Below are positions 56,410-64,000 of a DNA stretch of 64,000 nt, in pieces. Location: NCBI GenBank assembly GCA_003252395.1, contig QKEL01000010.1, forward strand, positions 1-64,000, written 5' to 3'. This DNA is from Spirochaetales bacterium (GTDB lineage Bacteria > Spirochaetota > Spirochaetia > Treponematales > Treponemataceae). Position numbers and translations under genes: made by a program. A model generated the notes under the pieces. That model saw only the letters and a list, made by a program, of their open reading frames with translations. It searched no databases and was not told the origin of the DNA. The first letter of the stretch is position 1. Each line of letters opens with the position of its first letter.

Positions 56410-57900
56410 ATGGACCACGCGATCATCGTTTACGCGCAGCAAAAGGGCTCCGTCATCGAGCGGGATATCTACGGCCACTTCTCCGAGCATCTGGGAAGGT
56501 GCATCTACGGCGGCATTTGGGTGGGTCCCGATTCGCCGATCCCGAATATCAAGGGATACCGGAAAGACGTCGTCGAGGCCCTGAAAAAAATCCGCATTCC
56601 GAACCTTCGCTGGCCGGGCGGCTGCTTTGCCGACGAATACCACTGGAAAGACGGCATCGGGCCCAAGGAAGAGCGCAAGCGGATGGTGAACACCCATTGG
56701 GGCGGCGTGGTCGAGGATAACTCCTTCGGTACCCACGAGTTCATGGACCTGTGCGAGCTCTTGGACTGCAAAGCCTACATCAACGGCAACGTCGGCTCGG
56801 GCACGGTGCAGGAAATGCAGGAATGGGTCGAGTACATTACCTTCGACGGCGACTCCCCCATGGCCCGGTTGCGAGCGAAAAACGGCCGCGAAAAGCCGTG
56901 GAAACTCCCCTACTTTTGCGTCGGCAACGAGAACTGGGGCTGCGGCGGCAACATGACCGCGGAGCATTACGCGAACCTCTACCGCAATTTCCAGACCTAC
57001 GTCCGCAATTACGGGAAGGACAAGATATACAAGATCGCCGGCGGCCCGAGCGTGGCGGACTACCACTGGACCGAGGTTCTCATGCGCGAGGCGACCCGCA
57101 TGATGGACGGGTTGAGCCTGCACCATTACACCTTCGAGAACGGCTGGAACGGCAAAAAGCCCGCAACGGTCTTCGACGAGACCGGGTGGTTCTCTACCCT
57201 GAAAAGCGCCTACTATATGGACGAATTGCTCGTGAACCACTCGAAAATCATGGACAAGTACGATCCGGAAAAGAAGGTCGGCCTGATCGTCGACGAATGG
57301 GGCTGCTGGCACGACGTCGAGCCCGGCACCAATCCCGGCTTCCTGTACCAGCAAAACACCCTGCGCGACGCCCTCGTGGCGGGCATAACCCTGAACTGCT
57401 TCAATAACCGGGCAGACCGGGTCAAAATGGCGAATCTCGCCCAGCTCGCCAACGTGCTGCAGTCGCCCATCCTCACCGAGGGCCCCGACATGGTGCTCAC
57501 GCCCACCTATCACGTTTTGGACATGTATAAAAACCACCAGGGCGCGACCCACCTCGCCACCGGCCTCGCCACCCCCGAATACCGGCACGGAACGGAAGCG
57601 AAGGGCATTCCCGCGCTGAGCGTTTCCGCGTCCCGGGCCGCGTCGGGGGAAATTACCGTAACGATAACCAACGCCGACCCGAACAGGCCCGCCACGGTTC
57701 CCGTATCGGTCGCCGGCGCGGAAACGCCCGTCACGAAGGCCCGCGCGGAGATCCTCACGTCCGACCGTATGAACGCCTTCAACGATTTCCAGAATCCGAA
57801 CGCCCTTACGGCGAAGCCCTTCGCGGTCGCGGCCCCGAAAAACGGCGTGATAGAGCTGGACATGCCGCCCATGTCGGTCGTCACGGTCACCCTTTCCTAG
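56410..57900 (+). CDS. abfA: GH51 alpha-L-arabinofuranosidase
   Basis: [67 protein letters not shown]; start set at 56410. Confidence 0.94.
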   Translation: MDHAIIVYAQQKGSVIERDIYGHFSEHLGRCIYGGIWVGPDSPIPNIKGYRKDVVEALKKIRIPNLRWPGGCFADEYHWKDGIGPKEERKRMVNTHWGGVVEDNSFGTHEFMDLCELLDCKAYINGNVGSGTVQEMQEWVEYITFDGDSPMARLRAKNGREKPWKLPYFCVGNENWGCGGNMTAEHYANLYRNFQTYVRNYGKDKIYKIAGGPSVADYHWTEVLMREATRMMDGLSLHHYTFENGWNGKKPATVFDETGWFSTLKSAYYMDELLVNHSKIMDKYDPEKKVGLIVDEWGCWHDVEPGTNPGFLYQQNTLRDALVAGITLNCFNNRADRVKMANLAQLANVLQSPILTEGPDMVLTPTYHVLDMYKNHQGATHLATGLATPEYRHGTEAKGIPALSVSASRAASGEITVTITNADPNRPATVPVSVAGAETPVTKARAEILTSDRMNAFNDFQNPNALTAKPFAVAAPKNGVIELDMPPMSVVTVTLS

Positions 57901-57913
57901 GAAGGGGCAGGCC

Positions 57914-58219
57914 ATGGCGTGCAGGGGGTGCGGTTCCGCGGAACTGCCGACGAAGGGCGAGATCGAGCGCATCGCGGAAGAAATCGCCGCGAGCCGGGAA
58001 ACCGCGGTCGGGGTTCGGCCAATAGACGAGGAAACCCGGTCCAGAAGGATATTGACCTGCGCCGCCTGCGAGGCCTTGGCCATGGAGATCCTCTGCGCCC
58101 ACTGCGGCTGCTTTATCGCCGCGCGGGCGCTGGACCCCTTGCGTAAATGCCCGCACCCGGCCGGAAACCGGTGGGCCTTCGGCGACGAAACGCCCGCCGA
58201 GGAATCGGCCGCCGGTTAA
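57914..58219 (+). CDS. Small Cys-rich protein (DUF6171-like, probable zinc ribbon)
   Basis: CRGCGS...LTCAACEALAMEILCAHCGCFIAARALDPLRKCPH. Confidence 0.65.
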   Translation: MACRGCGSAELPTKGEIERIAEEIAASRETAVGVRPIDEETRSRRILTCAACEALAMEILCAHCGCFIAARALDPLRKCPHPAGNRWAFGDETPAEESAAG

Positions 58220-59490
58220 GGCCTTCCCGTATACAATTCTTCCGTAAGCTCCCGGGCCGCCCGCTCCAGCAAACCGCCGGAGTCGGCCAACCGGAGCACG
58301 GTATACCGCTCGCGAATCTCCATCGCGTGCAGAACCCCTTCGTAGAACGTTTCCCGGGGAATGCCCAGCCCCGCGGGCCCCAGGGGATCCCCCGTCGGCG
58401 CGGTTTCCGCCCCCGCGGCGGCCGCGCCACGGCCGGCGCCATAGCCCGCGCCGTCCAACAAATCGCGAATCAGGGCCGGATCGGGCGGATTCACCCCCGC
58501 CGGCACCAAGGAACCGAGGGTTCGGTATATTTCGGCGATTACCCGCGTCGCCACCCCCACGGAGTTGCCGTGCAGGGGGTGCTCGCGGCCGGCCGCGAGC
58601 GCGGCGGTTTCCCAATAATGGGCCATATGGTGTTCCGCCCCCGACGCGGGCCGGGAATTGCCCGTCATTCCCATCACCAATCCCGAAAGGACGAGCGCCT
58701 CGGTGGTCGCCACGGGATCAATGACCCTTCCCTCGCGGACCGGGGCCACGCACCGCTCGATCGCCCGCTCCACGAGCGCTTCCATCCGCGGGCAATGGTA
58801 CTCGCCGGTCAGTTCCCTGGCCAGGCGCCAGTCCGCCAACGCGGTGTATTTTCCCAGAATGTCCCCGAACCCCGCCCGGAGCATCAACGCCGGGCCTCAG
58901 CCAGAATCCGCGGGTCGGCGAAAATCCCCCGGGGATACGCCGCCTCGAAGGTGATTTTCTTCCCGTCCACGATAAGGGGAGAAACGGTGGAAGCGTACCC
59001 GTCCATGGAGGGAGCGGTCGCGAAAACGGAATAGGGTATGCCGGTTCTCGCGGAAACGAGCCGGCAGGTATCGTTTACGGAACCCGAACCCACGGCGACG
59101 ATAAAGGCCGCGTCGCCGCACTCGATCAAGACCCTTCCGACCGCGGCCTCGTCGGGCACCAGTTCCGCGCGGCCGCGGGCGGGCAGCTCAAGCGACCGTA
59201 CGGAAAGCGATCGGCTCCCCGCCCGAGCGGCCCCGATCTCCCGCGAAATGAGATTGGCCAATTCGCGTCCGGCAACGGCGAGGGTATTCGCGTCGCCCAC
59301 GACCAGAATCTCGGTTCCCCTTCGGCCCGCGCTTCCCAGCAATACCGCCTGGGCGGCGGCGGACACTCCGGCGCCGGGCGATATGTCGATCCGGTCTATC
59401 CCGACGCCATGCCGCCTCCCGCAATCGCACTCGAATTCAAGGTATGCCCATTCCGATAGGGCCAGGCTCGAAAAATCCGGTATGCCCATA
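58216..59490 (-). pseudogene. araM: sn-glycerol-1-phosphate dehydrogenase (AraM/EgsA) split by an apparent frameshift
   Basis: N-half (ORF 58884-59597, ...FATAPSMDGYASTVSPLIVDGKKITFEAAYPRGIFADPRILAEARR*) and C-half (ORF 58216-58887, MLRAGFGDILGKYTALADWRLA...) are consecutive parts of one AraM-type enzyme in different frames; N-terminal start uncertain. Confidence 0.82.
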
Positions 59491-59656
59491 CGCCATCCCC
59501 CCTTCGGCCGAAAGCGGCCGGTCGCGCACATGAATAGTAGCCCGCGGCGCTCCGCGTTGCATAGCCAAAAAAAAACGCGATAATGTTGCAATTGCAACGG
59601 AATTGACCCGATCTTTCGTATATCTTACCATCAACACCTTTCAAACGGAGACCACA

Positions 59657-60493
59657 ATGACCAGACAGATCATCAAGATAGACGCGGAAAAATGCAATGG
59701 CTGCGGACTGTGCGTGAGCGCCTGCCACGAAGGGGCCATCGGCCTCAAGGAAGGCAAGGCGACCCTCCTTCGCGACGACTACTGCGACGGGCTCGGGAAC
59801 TGCCTTCCGGTCTGCCCCACCGGCGCGATCACCTTCGAGCAGCGCGAGGCGGCTGCCTACGACGAGGCCGCGGTCATGGAAAACATGAAGAATAAGGCTG
59901 AAGGCGCATCGAAAGAAGGTACAGACGAGAAAATGGCCGCGAACGCGCCCCGGCCCGTCATTACCCAGCCGGCCGGGGGCTGTCCCGGCTCGGCGGCGAG
60001 AACCTTCGACAGGCCCGCCGGCGCTCCCGCGCGCACCGTCGCCTACGCCGGCGGCGGCTGCCCCGGATCGGCGGCCCGAAGCCTCGCGCCCTCCGGCGCG
60101 CCGGCAACGGCGAACGCCGCGCAAAACCGCGTTTCGGAGCTTCGCCAGTGGCCGGTCCAGCTGAAGCTCGTCCCCGTTCGCGCCCCCTATTTCGACGGCG
60201 CCCACCTCCTGATCGCCGCCGACTGTACCGCCTACGCCTACGCGGGCTTTCACGAAGACTTCATCCGCAACAAAATCACGGTCATCGGCTGCCCCAAGCT
60301 CGATACGGGCGATTACGCGGAAAAACTCGCCGCCATCATCGCGGAAAACGACATTCAGAGCGTGACCATCGTTCGCATGGAAGTGCCCTGCTGCGGCGGC
60401 CTCGCCCACGCGGCGACCGAGGCCCTCAAGGCAAGCGGAAAGTTCATACCCTGGCACGTCGTCACCGTTTCCACCGACGGCCAAATACTCTAG
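59657..60493 (+). CDS. 4Fe-4S ferredoxin-type protein with C-terminal domain and duplicated GGCPGSAAR motif
   Basis: CNGCGLCVSACHEGAI, CDGLGNCLPVCPTGAI; two GGCPGSAAR copies; C-terminal IAADCTAYAYAGFHEDFI...VIGCPKLD. Confidence 0.87.
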   Translation: MTRQIIKIDAEKCNGCGLCVSACHEGAIGLKEGKATLLRDDYCDGLGNCLPVCPTGAITFEQREAAAYDEAAVMENMKNKAEGASKEGTDEKMAANAPRPVITQPAGGCPGSAARTFDRPAGAPARTVAYAGGGCPGSAARSLAPSGAPATANAAQNRVSELRQWPVQLKLVPVRAPYFDGAHLLIAADCTAYAYAGFHEDFIRNKITVIGCPKLDTGDYAEKLAAIIAENDIQSVTIVRMEVPCCGGLAHAATEALKASGKFIPWHVVTVSTDGQIL

Positions 60494-60592
60494 CCGGAGC
60501 GGGGCGGCTCGGTTGACCGCGCCCCGCCTAATTTTGATGGAAACGCCCCCGATCCGGCCGTATACTGAACGTACAGAATCAGGAGGCGTCCC

Positions 60593-61846
60593 ATGTCCGA
60601 ATCGCGTACCGAATCCAATGAAAGCCCGACGGCCGGCCGTTTGGCAAAAGGAGCCCTCGTCGCCTTCCTCGCGAACCTCGCCGCGGGTACGGCGGCCTGG
60701 GCGTTCATCGCGCTCAGCCCGGGAACGGGCGGCCTCATGTCGTGGGTACCCGCGTACGCCCTCTATTTCGCGATGCTCCCCGCGACCGCGCTTCTCCCGG
60801 GATTGGCCCTCGCGAGCGCGCTCATCCTCAGGAGGGTCCGCCGCGCCCGTTTATCGCCGGCAACGCGGCAACCGGCGCGAGCTGGCGACTCGTTTCGCCG
60901 CCTGGAGGGAGCGCTCAACGGCATCGCCCTCGCCGCGGGCGCTTTCCTTACCGCGGCGATTTTGGCCTTCCTCGCCTGGTTCCTTATCGGCTCACAACGC
61001 GTCTCGCCCCGCCCCGCGCCCCTCTTTCTCGCCGAAGGCGCCGTAGACCGCCCCCTTCAGCGGCTGGCCTTCTCCTCGGATCCCCACTTTGGGGCCGACA
61101 CCCGGAATCCCGAGGCCACGGAAAGCCTTCTTTCCGCGATCGATCGGGGCGATTACGACGGGTTTTTCGTCCTCGGGGACCTTTCCGAAACGGGCTTTCC
61201 CGGTACCGGGCTGGAGGAAGCCGCCGAGGCCCTCGCGCGCTCCCTCCCCGATACCCCCGTCGCGACCCTGGAAGGCAATCACGATTACCTGATCGGCGGT
61301 TCGGCGCGATACCGGAAAATATTCAAGCGCCCGCCGTATTGGCGCATGGATTCCGGTTCCGTACATATCATCGCCCTCGATCTCCCCTGGGGAACCGAAC
61401 GCTTTACCCGGGAACAGCGGGCCTTTTTGGAACGAACGCTCTCATCCATAAACAACGAAGACTTCACCGTCGTTTTGTCCCATTGCTTCTTCTGGTCTTC
61501 GGGTTATGTCGACCCGGGGACCGGCAAACCCTGGTACGATCAGGCGGACATGATCGCCGAGGTGGCCCCGATTCTCGCGGCGGGGGGCGTGGACCTCGTC
61601 GTCTCCGGCCATAACCATTACATGGAATACCTTGAGGCGGACGGCATGCGCTTTGCGGTAATCGGGGCCATGGGCGGGGCGCCCGACCCCCTACCGACCC
61701 ATATGTCCCCGGCTTCCCGCTGGTTCAATCAGGGTACCTTCGGCTACCTGGAACTGGACCTCTCCGGCGCGATCCCCGCGCTCACGTTCCGGGACCGAAC
61801 GGGCGCGGCCTTGTACAGCGAGGAACTCGGCCCGTCGCCTCGGTAA
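60593..61846 (+). CDS. Membrane-anchored metallophosphoesterase
   Basis: N-terminal TM segments; FSSDPHFGADT, DGFFVLGDLSETG, LEGNHDYLIG, VLSHCFFW, VVSGHNHYMEY. Confidence 0.85.
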   Translation: MSESRTESNESPTAGRLAKGALVAFLANLAAGTAAWAFIALSPGTGGLMSWVPAYALYFAMLPATALLPGLALASALILRRVRRARLSPATRQPARAGDSFRRLEGALNGIALAAGAFLTAAILAFLAWFLIGSQRVSPRPAPLFLAEGAVDRPLQRLAFSSDPHFGADTRNPEATESLLSAIDRGDYDGFFVLGDLSETGFPGTGLEEAAEALARSLPDTPVATLEGNHDYLIGGSARYRKIFKRPPYWRMDSGSVHIIALDLPWGTERFTREQRAFLERTLSSINNEDFTVVLSHCFFWSSGYVDPGTGKPWYDQADMIAEVAPILAAGGVDLVVSGHNHYMEYLEADGMRFAVIGAMGGAPDPLPTHMSPASRWFNQGTFGYLELDLSGAIPALTFRDRTGAALYSEELGPSPR

Positions 61847-61864
61847 GGCCCCCGCGCGGCGGAG

Positions 61865-61922
61865 GCAAAAAAAGGGCAACCCGAACGAACGTGCCGGGTT
61901 GCCCAAAGGGCGCTTTTTTTTC
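61865..61922. terminator. Bidirectional rho-independent terminator between convergent genes
   Basis: gggcaacccg aacgaacgtgc cgggttgccc (10-bp perfect stem) flanked by A-run on the left and T-run on the right. Confidence 0.8.
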
Positions 61923-61962
61923 GCCAGCGCGGGCGGAAATCAAACCGCTTGGCGCGGCTTTT

Positions 61963-64000
61963 TTATTTTTCCGGCTTCAGGTAGGCCTTTACGTAATTGC
62001 CCTCGTTGAAGTACCTATTGGCCAGAACGCTCAGGTTTTCCCCGGTCAAGCCAGATAGAACCGCGTTTACGTCCTCGATATCCCCGTACGCGCGTCCCGA
62101 CATTCCGAAACCGAGAAGCTTTCTCAGCCAATAACCGTTATTATGAAGCCCTTCTTCCTGGGTCCTCTTCCAGGTTTCCCTCAGCTTGGTCACGTACGTT
62201 TCCGGAACGGGCGAGGCTTTCATCCAGCGTATCTGCTCCAACGTCGCCGCCGAAAGCTCGTCCTCCCTCCCGGGCTCGCATCCGAATTCGATGTCGGTCT
62301 CGTAGAAGCTTTCCGGATAATCGACCATGGTACCGCGGACGGATACGCCGTACGATCCGCTCATGTCTTCCCGGATAATCTCCCGAAGCCGAATCTCGAG
62401 CAGGGAACAGAGATACCCGTAGAGCTCCCGGTCCGCGCCAGAAACCGTCGTCGGTCCGCCAAAGGCCATGAAAACGCGGCTTTTGGGGTCAATTCCCAGC
62501 TTCAGGACCTCAGACGAAATGCCCGCCGGGAAGGGAACCGGGCGCGCTACGGCGTTCTCGGCGCTCCCCGTGGAAGGCAGCGGGGAAAGATACGTAGCGA
62601 CCAGCGTTTTCAGTTCGTCGAGCCGAAAGCTCCCCACGAAAACGAAGGTAAAATCGCCGGCGTCGGCAAAGCGCCGGGCATACGCCTTCTCCGAGGCTTC
62701 GGGATCCATCTTGGCAACGAGCGCGGGCGACAGGTTCGCGTGCCTCACGTCGTCGCCGTATAAAAGCCGCGCCTTCAGGTCGGCAAAGGCCTCGGCCGGG
62801 TCCTTGCCGCGCGAGGCCGCCACCGTTTCCAGCTGGGCCCGAAGGGCTCCCCAGGCTTCCGCGGTGAAGTAGGGCCGGTTAAACCACAGGTTCGCGAGCT
62901 GAAGGGCGGTTTCCAGGTCCTTCGTCGAGGAAGAGCCGGAAAGCCCCTCATAGGAGACATCGATCCAGGGCGCGGCGCCCACGGTCATGCCGGAAAGCTT
63001 TTTCTGTAAGTCGGTGGCAGAAAAGCCGTTGAGACCCGACATGCGCGCGTAGGAGGTCGATATCGCCGCGGAGGGGAAGTCCTCGTCGGAGACAGTCGAG
63101 TTACCGCCCTTGCTCCACGCTCCGAACAGAATCTCGTTGTCCTTAAAATCCGTCGGCATGGCGAGAACCGTCGCCCCGTTCCGGAGCTTCCATTCGGTCA
63201 GGCCGCGTTCGGTAAGCTTTTTCTCGGACACGATAGCCTGGAGAACGTCCGTATCCGCGGCGGCAAGGGAAGAATCGAAAAGGGGCCGGTCCAACCCGTT
63301 CTCGGCATATGCCGCCAGGGCCTTTTCGGGCGCCCATTTCTGCCAAAGAGCGAGAAGGCCTACCTCGTCCGGTATGTCCCCGGCGGTATCCGGCGCGGTA
63401 ATGAGCAGGGAGGTGCCGCGATCGGCAAACCACTCCCGTATCGCCGCGTTAACGTCGGCCTCCGATATGCCCGGCACCAAGGCCGATAGCAAGCCGTATT
63501 CGTCGTCCGCCGAAATTTTCACGTCTCCGTAAAGCCGTTCGTTCACGAGTTCGGCGGCCAGCGACGCGGAATGGGTTTTCTCCCGATCAAGCCACTTTTG
63601 TTTCGCCGAGTCGAGAATGTCGTTTTTGGCGCGCTCCAGTTCCGCGGCGGTTATGCCGAATTCCCGGTAGCGTAGCCATTCCTCGAGCAATTCCTTGAAT
63701 CCGTCCTCAAAGCGGCCGGGTTGCGGGACCGCCGCCAGGTACGCGAAGTCGGACGGGCGGGCGAGCCGCTGCGACCCGGCGCCGGCGCCTAAAATCAAGG
63801 GTTCGGCAACGAGGGTCTTCTCTTGGAGCCTGGTATTGAAAGCCGCCTCGGCGATGGACCGTACCACGGCCCTTCGGTAGTCTCCGACGGTCTTAAGCGG
63901 CCGCGCGGGGGAGGCCTCAAGGATCTCCGCCGTGATATACTGAATTTCCGGGTCCCTGAATACCAAGACCCCGGGCTTCGACGCCTTGAGACCATCGATT
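61963..64000 (-). CDS. M16 family zinc metallopeptidase, C-terminal part; 5' end outside window
   Basis: M16-type LNGFSATDLQKKLSGMTVGAAPWIDVSYEGLSGSSSTKDLETALQLANLWFNRP; frame stays open to the window edge. Confidence 0.85.
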   Translation of the reverse strand, partial: IDGLKASKPGVLVFRDPEIQYITAEILEASPARPLKTVGDYRRAVVRSIAEAAFNTRLQEKTLVAEPLILGAGAGSQRLARPSDFAYLAAVPQPGRFEDGFKELLEEWLRYREFGITAAELERAKNDILDSAKQKWLDREKTHSASLAAELVNERLYGDVKISADDEYGLLSALVPGISEADVNAAIREWFADRGTSLLITAPDTAGDIPDEVGLLALWQKWAPEKALAAYAENGLDRPLFDSSLAAADTDVLQAIVSEKKLTERGLTEWKLRNGATVLAMPTDFKDNEILFGAWSKGGNSTVSDEDFPSAAISTSYARMSGLNGFSATDLQKKLSGMTVGAAPWIDVSYEGLSGSSSTKDLETALQLANLWFNRPYFTAEAWGALRAQLETVAASRGKDPAEAFADLKARLLYGDDVRHANLSPALVAKMDPEASEKAYARRFADAGDFTFVFVGSFRLDELKTLVATYLSPLPSTGSAENAVARPVPFPAGISSEVLKLGIDPKSRVFMAFGGPTTVSGADRELYGYLCSLLEIRLREIIREDMSGSYGVSVRGTMVDYPESFYETDIEFGCEPGREDELSAATLEQIRWMKASPVPETYVTKLRETWKRTQEEGLHNNGYWLRKLLGFGMSGRAYGDIEDVNAVLSGLTGENLSVLANRYFNEGNYVKAYLKPEK

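Noticed and set aside
56287-58083. 598-aa minus-strand ORF opposite GH51
   Set aside because: Antisense shadow ORF of a high-GC gene; His/Arg/Val-rich low-information translation, and the plus strand is a clear GH51
58880-58895. Programmed ribosomal frameshift in araM
   Set aside because: No canonical slippery heptamer or obvious downstream stimulator; a one-base indel in a C-run is simpler
1-64000. Defense island, prophage or integrative element
   Set aside because: No integrase, transposase, phage structural gene, toxin-antitoxin pair or CRISPR/Cas seen; the solitary methyltransferase alone does not support it

Overview
GC-rich bacterial chromosomal window, almost fully coding. It is probably from a spirochaete (Treponema/Spirochaeta-like); that is an inference from gene content and from the substrate-binding protein (SBP) signal peptides, not a database result. 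Carbohydrate catabolism and its regulation dominate: (i) a beta-mannan/mannobiose phosphorolysis locus (two GH130 phosphorylases, a cellobiose/mannobiose 2-epimerase, and a sugar ABC transporter cut by the left edge) with LacI-type operators; (ii) a LacI regulator, beta-phosphoglucomutase, FMN alpha-hydroxyacid dehydrogenase and GH13 alpha-glucosidase block; (iii) a LacI regulator followed by a fused galT-galK gene; (iv) a ChvE/GguA/GguB-type sugar ABC operon whose SBP gene carries an in-frame amber stop; (v) an araBAD operon with its LacI-type regulator, and a divergent ArsR-like regulator, GH51 arabinofuranosidase and frameshifted araM. Other modules: pdxR-pdxS-pdxT (PLP synthesis) with a tandem operator over an apparently near-leaderless promoter, an SBP/histidine kinase/response regulator trio, a GGDEF/EAL pair, a NapH-like Fe-S protein plus two-component system, an orphan D12-class adenine methyltransferase, nth, ABC-F, an ankyrin protein and an M16 peptidase cut by the right edge. 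I saw no rRNA, tRNA, CRISPR array, transposase or prophage. The most interesting signals are the shared operator family (GTTAAC/GTGTAC half-sites) linking the gal, ara and ggu units, a 44-bp perfect palindrome abutting a promoter, the galTK fusion, and two apparently disrupted genes (chvE-like amber stop, araM frameshift).
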